Source: JBLNDJ01 sp050261515 (GTDB lineage: Bacteria; Acidobacteriota; Terriglobia; Bryobacterales; Bryobacteraceae). Taken from it: a DNA stretch of 44,691 nucleotides. Below the pieces are notes generated by a model. The model was not told where the DNA came from. It saw nothing but the letters and a program-made list of their open reading frames with translations, and did not search any database. Shown here in pieces: positions 27,513 through 36,633 of the stretch. The translations under genes were made by a program, and so were the position numbers. The stretch's first letter is position 1. Every line of letters begins with the position of its first letter. The stretch is from assembly GCA_050261515.1 (NCBI GenBank), contig JBLNDJ010000026.1:1-44691 (forward strand), written 5' to 3'.

Positions 27513-29195
27513 ATGAACGCGATCATGAAGAGTCTCCTGTTTCTGGCGCTCGGCGCCGAAGCCTTCGCGGCCGCGGGAATCGAAGGCGACTGGCAGGGCA
27601 CGCTCAAAGCGGGCGCCGCTGAACTGCGTCTCGTCCTCCACATCACGAAAGCCGCGGACGGCGCGCTCGCCGCCACGCTCGACAGCGTGGACCAGAACGC
27701 CTACGGCATCCCCGTGACCTCCGTCACCCTGAAGGATTCGAAGCTCGCCCTCAGGGTGGACGCCGTTCACGGCGCCTACGAAGGAACCGTCAACGCGGAC
27801 GCGACCGGGATCCGCGGCACCTGGTCGCAAGGCCAGCCCCTGCCCCTCGATTTCAAGCGGGCTCGGGCGAAGGCCGCGAGCAAGCCCGCCGCACCCTCCG
27901 ACATCGACGGCGACTGGCTGGGAACGCTCTACGCCGGCGGAATGAAGCTCCGCGTCGTCTTCCACATCGCGAACACCGGCGACGGCCTGACCGCCACCAT
28001 GGACAGTCCCGACCAGGGCGCGAAAGGCCTGCCCGCAACCGCCGTCACGCGCAACGGCGCGGCGCTCAAGATCGAACTGAAGCAGATCGGAGGCGTCTTC
28101 GAAGGTGCCATCGCGAAGGACCTCGCGTCGATCGAAGGCACCTGGTCGCAGCCCGGCGGCAAGCTACCGCTCACGCTCAAGCGCGTGAAAGACGCCTCCG
28201 GGCTCGAACGGCGCAGGCGTCCGCAGGAGCCCGCGAAGCCCTATCCCTATCGCGAAGAGGAAGTCGCCTACGAGAACAAGGCGGCGGGCGTGAAGCTCGC
28301 CGCTACCCTCACGATTCCGCCCGGCCCCGGCCCGTTCCCCGCCGTGCTGCTCATCACCGGTTCCGGCCCGCAGGATCGCGACGAGAGCCTGATGGGCCAC
28401 AAGCCGTTCCTCGTCCTGGCCGACGCCCTCACGCGGAAAAACATCTGCGTTCTGCGGGCCGACGACCGCGGCACCGGCTCATCCACCGGAGATTTCGGGG
28501 CCGCCACGACGGTCGATTTCGCCGCGGACGCCGAAGCCGGGCTGGCGTTTCTCAAGCAGCGCCCCGAAGCCGATCCAAGCCGCCTCGGCCTCATCGGCCA
28601 CAGCGAAGGCGGCATCATCGCGCCCATGATCGCCGCGCGCAACCCCGACGTGGCGTTCATTGTCCTGATGGCCGCCCCCGGCGTGCCGGGCGACGAAATC
28701 CTCATCTCCCAAACGCGGGCGCTCGCCGGAGAAGCGAACGTACCCCTCGAGCGCGAAATCCTCACGCTGGTGAAACAGGAAAAGGACAACGCCGCGCTCG
28801 AACGCAAACTGCGCGACAAACTCGGCGGAAAGCTCCCCGAAGCGCAACTCGCCGCGCAGATGCGCATGATCGCCTCACCCTGGTTCCGCCACTTCCTCGA
28901 ATACGACCCGGCCGCCGCGCTCGCGAAAGTGACCTGCCCCGTGCTCGCCATCACGGGAGAAAAAGACGTGCAGGTGGACCCGAAGCTGAATCTGCCCGTC
29001 ATCCGCAAGTCTCTCGAAGCCGCCGGCAACAAGCGCTTCGAAGCCGAAGAACTCCCCGGCCTCAACCATCTTTTCCAGACCGCCAAAACCGGCGCGCCCA
29101 CCGAATACGGCGAAATCGAAGAAACGATGGCCCCCGCCGCCCTGGACAAAATCGCGACCTGGATTCTCGCTCAGTCCAGCGCCGTATCCAGATAG
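27513..29195 (+). CDS. Secreted alpha/beta hydrolase with duplicated N-terminal domain
   Basis: A 560-residue exported protein: signal-like MNAIMKSLLFLALGAEAFAAAG, then two tandem copies of a domain of about 95 residues (IEGDWQGTLKAG...RGTWSQGQPLPLDFKR and IDGDWLGTLYAG...EGTWSQPGGKLPLTLKR), then an alpha/beta hydrolase fold. Catalytic residues are S364 (GHSEGG), D485 (TGEKDVQV) and H519 (GLNHLFQ), and the oxyanion region LLITGSGPQDRDES is conserved. Acidobacteria and relatives have similar secreted peptidases/esterases; the substrate here is not known. Its end overlaps the convergent M28 peptidase by 25 bp. The duplication is internal and clear from the repeated GDW-GTL and GTWSQ words. Confidence 0.88.
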   Translation: MNAIMKSLLFLALGAEAFAAAGIEGDWQGTLKAGAAELRLVLHITKAADGALAATLDSVDQNAYGIPVTSVTLKDSKLALRVDAVHGAYEGTVNADATGIRGTWSQGQPLPLDFKRARAKAASKPAAPSDIDGDWLGTLYAGGMKLRVVFHIANTGDGLTATMDSPDQGAKGLPATAVTRNGAALKIELKQIGGVFEGAIAKDLASIEGTWSQPGGKLPLTLKRVKDASGLERRRRPQEPAKPYPYREEEVAYENKAAGVKLAATLTIPPGPGPFPAVLLITGSGPQDRDESLMGHKPFLVLADALTRKNICVLRADDRGTGSSTGDFGAATTVDFAADAEAGLAFLKQRPEADPSRLGLIGHSEGGIIAPMIAARNPDVAFIVLMAAPGVPGDEILISQTRALAGEANVPLEREILTLVKQEKDNAALERKLRDKLGGKLPEAQLAAQMRMIASPWFRHFLEYDPAAALAKVTCPVLAITGEKDVQVDPKLNLPVIRKSLEAAGNKRFEAEELPGLNHLFQTAKTGAPTEYGEIEETMAPAALDKIATWILAQSSAVSR

Positions 29196-29977
29196 GTCAG
29201 GTACGCCGCCAGCAACTGGTAGGTTTCAAAGTAGTCGTCCATGTTGATCGCGGCGGCGGTGTCGCGCGGGCTGTGCAGGATCCGGAACGTTTCCTGCGTC
29301 ACCGAATGTATGGTGATCGCGGGGATCTTCTTCTCGGCGAAGGACTGCGAATCGGCCGTTGCGGTCCGCTCGACATTGACAACGCCTAGCGGCGCCTTCA
29401 TTCCCTGTGCCACGGCGGCCAGCAGAGACGTAAGCATCTTGTCGGACCCGTTTACCCAAACCTTCGTGGGAGTGAGCCCGAGCGTGTCCATGTTCACCAT
29501 GGCCCGGATGCGCGATTTGTCTTCGGCGCTGAGATGCTTGACATAGGAGCGCGACCCGAGCAGACCCTTCTCCTCGCCCGCAAAGCCGATGAACACGAAC
29601 GTGTGCCGGCGGGGCGCCGTGCGCAACCCTTGGAGAAGGCTCGCGAGCAACGATGCCCCGCTCCAGTTGTCCACCACGCCCTTGCCGGCGTCGGCGAAGT
29701 CGAAGTGTGCGCCGGCGACGATCGTGGACGCCGTCTCGCCCGGTGAAGAACAAAGGACGTTGGGCTCGCGCGTGCCCCTGACCTTCTGCTCGCTGAGCAT
29801 CGATTCCGTGCAGCCCGCCTCCGCGAACAGGGTCTTGAGCGCCGCCTGCCGTCCGGAATTTTTGTCCGGAGCGCGATGGAGCCGGTCCTCGATCACGTCC
29901 CGGCTCACCCGGGCGAACCGGAATTCCTCGCCGCTTGCCGCGAGGACGAAGAACACAACGGCGCCGAACACCCGCAT
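29171..29977 (-). CDS. M28 family zinc aminopeptidase-like protein
   Basis: A 268-residue exported M28 peptidase. A short N-terminal hydrophobic stretch (FGAVVFFVLAAS) looks like a signal peptide. Metal and catalytic residues of the family are visible in order: H in GAHFDF, D in VVDNWSG, the Glu pair in GFAGEEKGLLGS, D in MVNMDTLG and H in RILHSPRD. The N-terminus (MRVFGAV, ATG 29977) is the only reasonable start; longer frames upstream are antisense to other genes. It lies 8 bases after the TMEM43-like gene, likely in one operon, and its 3' end overlaps the secreted hydrolase gene on the other strand. Substrate is not known; M28 enzymes usually remove N-terminal residues from peptides. Confidence 0.9.
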   Translation of the reverse strand: MRVFGAVVFFVLAASGEEFRFARVSRDVIEDRLHRAPDKNSGRQAALKTLFAEAGCTESMLSEQKVRGTREPNVLCSSPGETASTIVAGAHFDFADAGKGVVDNWSGASLLASLLQGLRTAPRRHTFVFIGFAGEEKGLLGSRSYVKHLSAEDKSRIRAMVNMDTLGLTPTKVWVNGSDKMLTSLLAAVAQGMKAPLGVVNVERTATADSQSFAEKKIPAITIHSVTQETFRILHSPRDTAAAINMDDYFETYQLLAAYLTYLDTALD

Positions 29978-29985
29978 TCTTCGGC

Positions 29986-31116
29986 TCACCGCGCCGCAGC
30001 CGCCGCGGCCTTGAGCGCGGGCTTCCGCCGCCGGATCGCCACAACCGCGGCCAGCAGCGCGACGGCCAGAAGCCCCGCGCCCACCATTGGCCGCACCGCG
30101 ATCCACGCGATCGCGATGGTCACGAGCGACAGGCATACCGCCAGCAGAAACGAGAGCATGCCCGTCCCCGCGCGAACCACGCTGCCGAAAACTGGGATAA
30201 CGTCCGCCACCGCCGCCAGCGGCCTCAGCATCAGCGCCAGCCCCAGGAACATCAGGAACAAACCGAGCCCGCGCAGCAGCCACGTTCGCAGCGTATTGCG
30301 GCTCTGTGCAGCTTCGAACATGGCTTCCGGAGTTTGAATCCCCATCTCCACCAGTTGAATCGTGCCGCCCGCCTTGGCGCGGTACGGCTGGAACGTGTCG
30401 CCCGCCTGCGCCGCGATCACACTCGCATCTCCCGGCGCCACGCGGCTGAAGGTGATCCGCAGGTCGCCCAGCTTTGGCGACCCGGCCTCTCCGGTCTCGA
30501 AGCCGGATTCGATCGGATGCGCGCGCTCCCGGATCGCCGCGGGCAGCGTGGCGGAGGAGGCATCCACCGGCTCCGCCCCGGAGAGGTCCTCGACCTGGCC
30601 CCGGTTCAGGCGGAACGCCCCGAGCGTCACGCGATTGGCGAAGTAGCTCGCCGACTCGAACGTCATCGGCGGGTTCTCATGGCCGGCCTGCTTGTTGAAC
30701 TGGCTCGAATCGATCGGCCGTTCCGACCAGACCTGCTCGTACTTGTATGTCTTGGTCGTCGTCTCGCTGCCGCCGGTGTTCCGCCTCGTCCGCGACGAGG
30801 ACGTTTCTTTCCACTGGTACATCTCGACCTTGCGCTGCAGGCGGATGGCGTTCGCGGAGACCCGGAACAACGGATCGGTTACCGTTTCGCTCGTCGTCGC
30901 CACTCCCGCGACATGGACGAGCCTGCCCTGGTGAGCGCGGTCCACTCGATCGGCCGCGACGCTGACAACCTCTCGCGCGCCCTGGCTCAGCGTGCGCGCC
31001 GTCCGCACCGCGTAAGCCTCGTTGAGCACGAGCACCGGAAACGCCGCGACGAAGAAGATAATCCCGGCTACGATGCCCTTGATGGCGGAAACGAGACGTC
31101 CGCCGAGACTTATCAT
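29986..31116 (-). CDS. TMEM43 (LUMA)-family membrane protein
   Basis: A 376-residue protein of the TMEM43 family, named for a eukaryotic inner nuclear-envelope protein and found also in scattered bacteria. There is an N-terminal membrane segment (AIKGIVAGIIFFVAAFPVLVLNE), a long soluble middle region (about 35-280) with family traits such as MYQWKETSSS and YEQVWSERPIDSSQF, and then three or so C-terminal spans (LLRGLGLFLMFLGLALMLRP, MLSFLLAVCLSLVTIAIAWI, GAGLLAVALLAAVVAI). The bacterial role is not established. It precedes the M28 peptidase with an 8-base gap, suggesting a membrane-linked partnership. Family assignment is from pattern only. Confidence 0.8.
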   Translation of the reverse strand: MISLGGRLVSAIKGIVAGIIFFVAAFPVLVLNEAYAVRTARTLSQGAREVVSVAADRVDRAHQGRLVHVAGVATTSETVTDPLFRVSANAIRLQRKVEMYQWKETSSSRTRRNTGGSETTTKTYKYEQVWSERPIDSSQFNKQAGHENPPMTFESASYFANRVTLGAFRLNRGQVEDLSGAEPVDASSATLPAAIRERAHPIESGFETGEAGSPKLGDLRITFSRVAPGDASVIAAQAGDTFQPYRAKAGGTIQLVEMGIQTPEAMFEAAQSRNTLRTWLLRGLGLFLMFLGLALMLRPLAAVADVIPVFGSVVRAGTGMLSFLLAVCLSLVTIAIAWIAVRPMVGAGLLAVALLAAVVAIRRRKPALKAAAAAAR

Positions 31117-31201
31117 GACGATTAAAGAGGTTACTATCCTTTTTGCGAGCGATCAAGAGTTTTTCTGACTGGCCGCGGTGGCGCACGCACTCGCGCCTGC
31201 C

Positions 31202-31223
31202 GAGCCGGCACTCGTGCCGGCTC
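31202..31223. repeat. Short palindrome GAGCCGGCAC-TC-GTGCCGGCTC
   Basis: Perfect 10-bp arms (31202-31211 and 31214-31223) separated by two bases, followed by a second small hairpin CTTGT-AGC-ACAAG. It lies in the 178-base region between the divergent TMEM43-like and Gfo/Idh/MocA genes, so it is not a simple terminator; a repeat remnant or regulatory site is possible. Confidence 0.55.
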
Positions 31224-31294
31224 TTGTAGCACAAGCGTCTTCACCAGTGCGGCCAAGCCCCTCAATTCGCATATAATAGGCGCTCGGAGGCTCC

Positions 31295-32605
31295 ATGGAT
31301 TTATCCCGCCGTAACTTCATCAAAGGCGCAGCCGCGATGCCCGCGGTCGCCGCCGCCCGGCCCACGGCCGCCAATGACCGCATCCGCTTCGGCATGATCG
31401 GAACCGGCGCCCGCGCGCACCAGATCATGGAGGCGATGAAACTCGTCCCCGGCATCGAATTCGCCGCCGTCGTAGACGCTTACAAGGGCCGCGTCGCGCG
31501 CGCCATCGAGCGCACCGGCGGGAAGGCGAAAGCGTACGCGGATTACCGCGCCGTGCTCGCGGACAAATCCATCGACGCCGTCGTCATCGCAACGCCCGAC
31601 CACTGGCACAAGACGATGGTCGTCGAGGCCGTGCGCGCCGGCAAGGACGTCTACTGCGAAAAGCCGCTCACCTACCGCGCGGCCGAAGGTCCCGAGATCA
31701 TCCGCGCCGCGAAGGAAACCGGCCGCATCGTGCAGGTCGGCAGCCAGGGAGTGAGCACGCAGCTTGAAGCCAAGGCGCGCGAGATCATCCGCTCCGGACG
31801 CCTCGGCAAGATCACGCTCATCCGCGCCAGCTTCAACCGCAACACGCCGAGCGGCGCCTGGATCTACCCGATTCCGCCCGACGCATCGCCCGAGACCGTC
31901 AACTGGGACATGTTCCTCGGCTCCGCGCCCAAGCGCCCCTTCAACCTCGAGCGATTCTTCCGCTGGCGCTGCTTCTTCGACTATTCGGGCGGCATCTCGA
32001 CCGACCTGTTCGTCCACCTCTGCACGACAATCCACTATGTGATGGACGCCAGGATGGCCTCGCGAGCCGTAGCCATGAGCCAGCTCTACCGCTGGAAGGA
32101 AACGCGGGAAGTGCCCGACACCATCAACGGGGTGCTCGAGTACCCCGAAGGCTTTGCCGTCAGCCTCAGCGGCACCTTCAACAACGAAGCGGCCGCCGAA
32201 TCGAGCTTCCAGATCATGGGCACCGAAGGCACGCTGACGCTCGGCGACACCCTGACCTTCAAACCCGAGAACGTCCACGACGACAACGGCTGGATCGTGG
32301 ACAGCTGGCCCTCGGCACTGCAAGAAGCGTATTACAAGAACCCGAAAGTGCTGGCCGAAGAACGCCCCTCCCTGGGCAAACCAAGAGTGGAACCGGTGGG
32401 AGAGAGTTATCGGGAAGTAGGCCTGGAATCCACGGTAGCCCACGTTCAACACTTCGTGGATTCTATCCGCACCCGCCAACCCTACTGGGAAGACGCTTCA
32501 GCCGGCCACCACGCCGCCGCCTGCGCCCACATGGTGAACGTCTCCGCAAAGACGCGCCGCCAGGTCGAGTGGGACTTCGAAAAAGACGACATCAAAGAAG
32601 CGTAG
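31295..32605 (+). CDS. Tat-exported Gfo/Idh/MocA family oxidoreductase
   Basis: A 436-residue NAD(P)-dependent oxidoreductase of the glucose-fructose/inositol dehydrogenase family. The N-terminus MDLSRRNFIKGAAAMPAVAAA is a twin-arginine (SRRNFIK) signal, so the folded, cofactor-loaded enzyme should be exported. The Rossmann start IRFGMIGTGARAHQ is followed by the family's EKP motif (VYCEKPLTYRA) and a C-terminal domain with the ISTDLFVHL region. The sugar or sugar-derived substrate is unknown. It is followed by a glycosidase-like Tat protein on the same strand, suggesting joint carbohydrate use, after a hairpin that could end this transcript. Confidence 0.92.
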   Translation: MDLSRRNFIKGAAAMPAVAAARPTAANDRIRFGMIGTGARAHQIMEAMKLVPGIEFAAVVDAYKGRVARAIERTGGKAKAYADYRAVLADKSIDAVVIATPDHWHKTMVVEAVRAGKDVYCEKPLTYRAAEGPEIIRAAKETGRIVQVGSQGVSTQLEAKAREIIRSGRLGKITLIRASFNRNTPSGAWIYPIPPDASPETVNWDMFLGSAPKRPFNLERFFRWRCFFDYSGGISTDLFVHLCTTIHYVMDARMASRAVAMSQLYRWKETREVPDTINGVLEYPEGFAVSLSGTFNNEAAAESSFQIMGTEGTLTLGDTLTFKPENVHDDNGWIVDSWPSALQEAYYKNPKVLAEERPSLGKPRVEPVGESYREVGLESTVAHVQHFVDSIRTRQPYWEDASAGHHAAACAHMVNVSAKTRRQVEWDFEKDDIKEA

Positions 32606-32631
32606 AAGCAGGAAACTGGAAGTAAGAAACA

Positions 32632-32662
32632 GGAAGCCGGAAGGTCCGCCCTTCCGGCTTCC
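32632..32662 (+). terminator. Strong hairpin after the Gfo/Idh/MocA gene
   Basis: Perfect 13-bp arms GGAAGCCGGAAGG (32632-32644) and CCTTCCGGCTTCC (32650-32662) with a TCCGC loop, 26 bases after the stop. There is no long T run, so termination is not certain; it may be a repeat, since the preceding AGGAAACTGG...AACAGG is also repetitive. Confidence 0.6.
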
Positions 32663-32746
32663 GGCTTTCACGGCCGGCCCGGATGTTCCGCTCCCCGGCC
32701 CTTGTCAGGCCGCCCACCTCTCCGATTCGCGATAAGCTTCCTCTCT

Positions 32747-34885
32747 ATGAGCGTCACTCGCAGGGAATTCCTTAGTGCCACAGCCGCGCTGGCCCTGGAG
32801 CCCGCCCGCGCCCAACCCGCCCCCTCCACGCCCCTCGACCGCCCCATGCGGTGGGCCCAACTGACACTGGTCGAAGACGATCCCGGCAAATACGACCCGG
32901 CCTTCTGGCTCGACTATTTCAAGCGCACCCACTCCGACGCCGCGTGCCTGAGCGCCGGCGGCTGCGTCGCCTACTACCCAACGCAAGTTCCGCTGCACTA
33001 CCGCAGCAAGTGGCTCGGCAACCGCGACGCCTTCGGCGAACTGGTCCAGGGCTGCCGCGCCCTGAACATGACCGTCATCGCCCGCACCGACCCCCACGCC
33101 GCCCATCAGGACGTCTTCGACGCCCACCCGGACTGGATCGCCACCGGCCCCGACGGCCGCAAGCGCCGCCACTGGGCAATGCCCGAGCTATGGGTCACCT
33201 GCGCCCTCGGCCCCTACAACTTCGACTTCATGACCGAAGTCACCCGCGAGATCGTCTCCCTCTACAAAGTGGACGGCATCTTCAGCAACCGCTGGTCCGG
33301 CTCCGGCATATGTTACTGCGAGCACTGCCGGGGGAACTTCAAGTCCGCCGCCGGATTCGATCTGCCCCGCGCCAGAAATCCGCAGGACCCCGCCTGGCGC
33401 GCCTACCTCGCCTGGCGCGAGCAGCGCCTGTTCGACCTCTGGAGCCTCTGGGATTCCGAGATCCGCAAGGTCAACCCGCAGGCGCGCTTCATCCCCAACT
33501 CCGGCGGCGGAGCCTCGAGCGATCTCGACATGAAAAGGATCGGCGAGCTTGCCCCCACCCTGTTCGCCGACCGCCAGGCGCGCCGCGGCCTCATGCCCCC
33601 GTGGGCCAACGGCCGCAACGGAAAGGAATACCGCGCCACGCTCGGCTCGAAACCCATCGCCGGCATCTTCAGCGTCGGCATCGAAGAGCCCTACCGCTGG
33701 AAGGATTCCGTCCAGAGCGCCCCCGAGATCCGCCTCTGGGTGCTCGATGGAATCGCCAACGGCCTCCGCCCCTGGTTCACCAAGTTCGCCGGGACGCTGC
33801 ACGATCGACGCTGGCTTCCCGTGGTCGAAGAACTCTACGACTGGCACTACCGCAACGAGCGCTACCTTAGGAACGAGGAGCCGCTGGCGCGCGTCGCGCT
33901 GGTCTACTCCCAGCGGACCGCGCAGTATTACGGCGGCGAATCCGAAGGCCATACCCTCGGCTTCTACCAGGCGCTGATCGAAGCGCGCATCCCCTTCGAG
34001 ATGGTGCACGACGGCCTGCTCGACCCCGCCCACACCGCCCGCTTCAAGGTGCTGATCTTCCCGAATATCGCCGCGCTATCGGCCGCGCAGTGCGATCAGA
34101 TTCGCGATTACGTCGCGCGCGGCGGCTCCATCGTCGCCACCCACGAGACCTCTCTCTACGACGAGTGGGGCGTCCGCCGTCCCGACTTCGGCCTCGCGCA
34201 ACTGTTCGGAGCCTCCTACGGCGGCGGCATCGATGCGCGCATGCAGAACTCCTACCTGCGCCTCCAGCACGGCGCGCGCCACCCGATCCTGGCCGGCCTC
34301 GAAGACGCCACGCGCATCATCAACGGGGTCTCGCGCGTCCACACCCGCACGCACGGCGCCTGCCCCAATCCGCCCCTCACCCTCATCCCCTCCTACCCGG
34401 ACCTCCCGATGGAAGAGGTGTACCCGCGAGTGCCCGAAACGGACATCCCCGAAGTCTACTTGAAGGAAATCGGAAGCGCCCGCGTCGTCTACTTCCCCTG
34501 GGACATCGACCGCACGTTCTGGGAAGTGCTCTCGCCCGATCACGGCAAGCTGCTGCGAAACGCGGTGGACTGGGCCGCCAACGAGCCGCGCCCCGTCGTC
34601 GTAACCGGCCCCGGCACGCTCGACGTCACCGTCTGGCGCCAGAAGGATTCAATGACGGTGCACCTGGTCAACCTGACGAACCCGATGATGATGAAAGGCC
34701 CGCTGCGGGAGTTCATCCCCATCCCGTCGCAGAAGGTGACGGTGAAACTCCCCGCGGGCCGCAAAGCGAAGAAGGTGCGCTTGCTGGCCGGCGGCCAAAC
34801 GCCCCGCGTCGAGGAAGCGAACGGAACCCTGACCCTGACCGTGGCGTCGATCCGCGATCACGAAGTCATCGCGATTGACCTGTAA
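32747..34885 (+). CDS. Tat-exported GHL6-like putative glycoside hydrolase with trimerization-like domain
   Basis: A 712-residue protein that looks like a hypothetical glycosyl hydrolase of the GHL6/GH42-related type: an N-terminal TIM-barrel-like part (about 35-360) with FWLDYFKRTHSDAACLSAGGCVAYYP and a YCEHC cysteine pair, a middle domain starting near ARVALVYSQRTAQYYGG resembling the beta-galactosidase trimerization/flavodoxin-like fold (VARGGSIVATHET), and a C-terminal beta-rich part (MTVHLVNLTNPMMMKGP). I chose ATG 32747 (MSVTRREFLSATAAL) because it starts a twin-arginine signal (TRREFL); an upstream in-frame ATG would add 15 residues before it. Catalytic residues are not identified with certainty. 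The stop directly abuts the stop of the convergent nitroreductase. Activity on a plant or microbial polysaccharide is a guess. Confidence 0.78.
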   Translation: MSVTRREFLSATAALALEPARAQPAPSTPLDRPMRWAQLTLVEDDPGKYDPAFWLDYFKRTHSDAACLSAGGCVAYYPTQVPLHYRSKWLGNRDAFGELVQGCRALNMTVIARTDPHAAHQDVFDAHPDWIATGPDGRKRRHWAMPELWVTCALGPYNFDFMTEVTREIVSLYKVDGIFSNRWSGSGICYCEHCRGNFKSAAGFDLPRARNPQDPAWRAYLAWREQRLFDLWSLWDSEIRKVNPQARFIPNSGGGASSDLDMKRIGELAPTLFADRQARRGLMPPWANGRNGKEYRATLGSKPIAGIFSVGIEEPYRWKDSVQSAPEIRLWVLDGIANGLRPWFTKFAGTLHDRRWLPVVEELYDWHYRNERYLRNEEPLARVALVYSQRTAQYYGGESEGHTLGFYQALIEARIPFEMVHDGLLDPAHTARFKVLIFPNIAALSAAQCDQIRDYVARGGSIVATHETSLYDEWGVRRPDFGLAQLFGASYGGGIDARMQNSYLRLQHGARHPILAGLEDATRIINGVSRVHTRTHGACPNPPLTLIPSYPDLPMEEVYPRVPETDIPEVYLKEIGSARVVYFPWDIDRTFWEVLSPDHGKLLRNAVDWAANEPRPVVVTGPGTLDVTVWRQKDSMTVHLVNLTNPMMMKGPLREFIPIPSQKVTVKLPAGRKAKKVRLLAGGQTPRVEEANGTLTLTVASIRDHEVIAIDL

Positions 34886-35608
34886 TCACGGGTTGTACGG
34901 AATCGCCTTATACGGTCCCTTCCCGAGCGTCTCCCACGCAACGACCTCATCGAGGTCCCGCTTGGCTACCTTCTTGGGCCACCCGTCCGGGACGCCGATC
35001 GGCGTCACGCAGACCCGGTAATACCGCGCCGGGATTTCGAGGACCTCGCGCGCCACCGCCTCGGGAATCCCGTCGGTCAGGTACGCGGTGCCATACCCGA
35101 ACGCCCGCGCCGCCAGCATGAGGTACGCGGCCGCAATCGGCCCGTCGTGGTTCTTCGCATACCCCGAGCACGGCGACTCCGTATCCACCAGCACCGCGAC
35201 GTACACCGGAGCGGTGAAATATCCTTCCGTAAACCGCACCGCATCCGTCTTTTTCTTCTCCAGCTCGGCCGCGGCCACGTCCTTGTTCTTCGCCGCGTAC
35301 TCAACGAAATTCCGCTCCAGTATCTCGAGCGTGCGCTTCCGCATCAGCCCGATCTTCGCCTTGTCGCGTACCACGAGGAACTTCCACGGCTGCTGGTTCA
35401 TGCACGTCGGCCCGCGCCGCGCGGCGTCCAGGATCCGGCGCAGGTGTTCCTCCGGCACCGGGTCCTGCTTGTACCGGCGGACCGTCTGCCGCTGGGAAAA
35501 GACGGCAAGGAAAGCGGATGGACCGGCCTCTCCGGCGGCGGACAAGGGGACCGCCGCGACGCCTGAAACGCCGGCCAGCTTGACGAACTTTCTTCGCGTG
35601 CTGGTCAT
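34886..35608 (-). CDS. Nitroreductase family protein with Tat-like signal
   Basis: A 240-residue FMN-dependent nitroreductase-fold protein. Its N-terminus MTSTRRKFVKLAGVSGVAAVPL resembles a twin-arginine signal (TRRKFVK), unusual for this normally cytoplasmic family. FMN-binding family features are SQRQTVRRYKQDPVP, ILDAARRGPTCMNQQPWKF, and the end with VAAYLMLAARAFGYGT and TPIGVPDGWPKK. ATG 35608 is chosen since the extra residues upstream are non-conserved. It converges tail to tail with the glycosidase-like gene with no gap between stop codons. The substrate is unknown; NAD(P)H-linked reductase activity would need an electron donor if truly exported. Confidence 0.88.
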   Translation of the reverse strand: MTSTRRKFVKLAGVSGVAAVPLSAAGEAGPSAFLAVFSQRQTVRRYKQDPVPEEHLRRILDAARRGPTCMNQQPWKFLVVRDKAKIGLMRKRTLEILERNFVEYAAKNKDVAAAELEKKKTDAVRFTEGYFTAPVYVAVLVDTESPCSGYAKNHDGPIAAAYLMLAARAFGYGTAYLTDGIPEAVAREVLEIPARYYRVCVTPIGVPDGWPKKVAKRDLDEVVAWETLGKGPYKAIPYNP

Positions 35609-35799
35609 GAGCTTCTCTATTGCAGGTCGGATTCCGCCGCTAACCCGCTGAAACCACGAGCGACGCCCCTCCCCTTGTGTGCGAATTCGGGATGCAAATG
35701 TCCGATAGCGCGCATCCCGCGCGCCGCCGCATACCCTCCCCTGGCCCGCTGCATCCACACCCCTGCCCCTGCTAGCCTGAAGGCAGCGGAGGGGCTCGA

Positions 35800-36633
35800 G
35801 TGGCTGTAACACACCGGGGATGGATTCTTGCCTCATGCATCGGGCTCCCGATGCTTCCGGCCGCGCAGGGCGCGGAGCTAAAGCCGGCAACCCTGGACGC
35901 CTTCAACCGGTACGTCCAACAGCAGGAGGCGCGCCTTTCGCGCAACGCTCTCGGCAGTACCGGGTTCCTCTGGCTCGACCAATCGGCCGACCACCGCCGC
36001 CGCGCCCGGGAAGGCGCCGTCCTGGTCAGCCCCTACCAATCCGGAGAGGTCAGAGTGTCCGGCGGGCTCATCCACCACTGGGTCGGAGCCATGTTCATCC
36101 CCGGCGCCACGCTCGAAGCGACACTCGCCCTCATGAACCGCTGCGGGGACCACATGAACCTCTACAACCCCGGCGTCATCGAGACGAAGCTTCTCAGCCG
36201 CAACGGCAACGAATGCCGCACCGCAATGCGTATGGTCAACCGGAGAATCGTGACTGTCGTGTACGACGCCGAGTACGATATCCGCTCCTACACGCTCGAC
36301 CGCAGCCGCTGGTACAGCGAAGCCCGCAGCACTCGCATCCACGAAGTGGAGGACGCCGGCGAGCCTTCCGAACGGCGGCTGCCCGACGGCTCAGGACACG
36401 GCTTTCTGTGGCGCGTAAACACCTTCTCGCGCTTCCAGGAGCGCGACGGCGGCGTCTATGCCGAGTGCGAAGTCGTCTCGCTCAGCCGCGGATACCCGTT
36501 CGGCATGGCCTGGGTCATCCGCCCGCTGGCCCGCGAAGTCCCGCGCGACTCGATCACCCGGACCCTCACGTCCATGCGCGCCGCGGTGACCGCGCTCCGG
36601 GCGGACACCGCGTCTCTGCCTCACTCGATGTGA
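35800..36633 (+). CDS. Exported protein, possible SRPBCC/START-like fold
   Basis: A 277-residue protein from GTG 35800 (Shine-Dalgarno GGAGGGG five bases before). The N-terminus (WILASCIGLPMLPAAQGAE) is signal-like. The body contains GGLIHHWVGAMFIPGATLEATLALM and VSLSRGYPFGMAWVIRPLARE, reminiscent of lipid-binding SRPBCC-like proteins; I am not certain of the family. It converges on the DUF4097 gene and overlaps it by 13 bp. No catalytic motif is seen. The upstream 190 bases hold no other gene. Confidence 0.68.
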   Translation: MAVTHRGWILASCIGLPMLPAAQGAELKPATLDAFNRYVQQQEARLSRNALGSTGFLWLDQSADHRRRAREGAVLVSPYQSGEVRVSGGLIHHWVGAMFIPGATLEATLALMNRCGDHMNLYNPGVIETKLLSRNGNECRTAMRMVNRRIVTVVYDAEYDIRSYTLDRSRWYSEARSTRIHEVEDAGEPSERRLPDGSGHGFLWRVNTFSRFQERDGGVYAECEVVSLSRGYPFGMAWVIRPLAREVPRDSITRTLTSMRAAVTALRADTASLPHSM

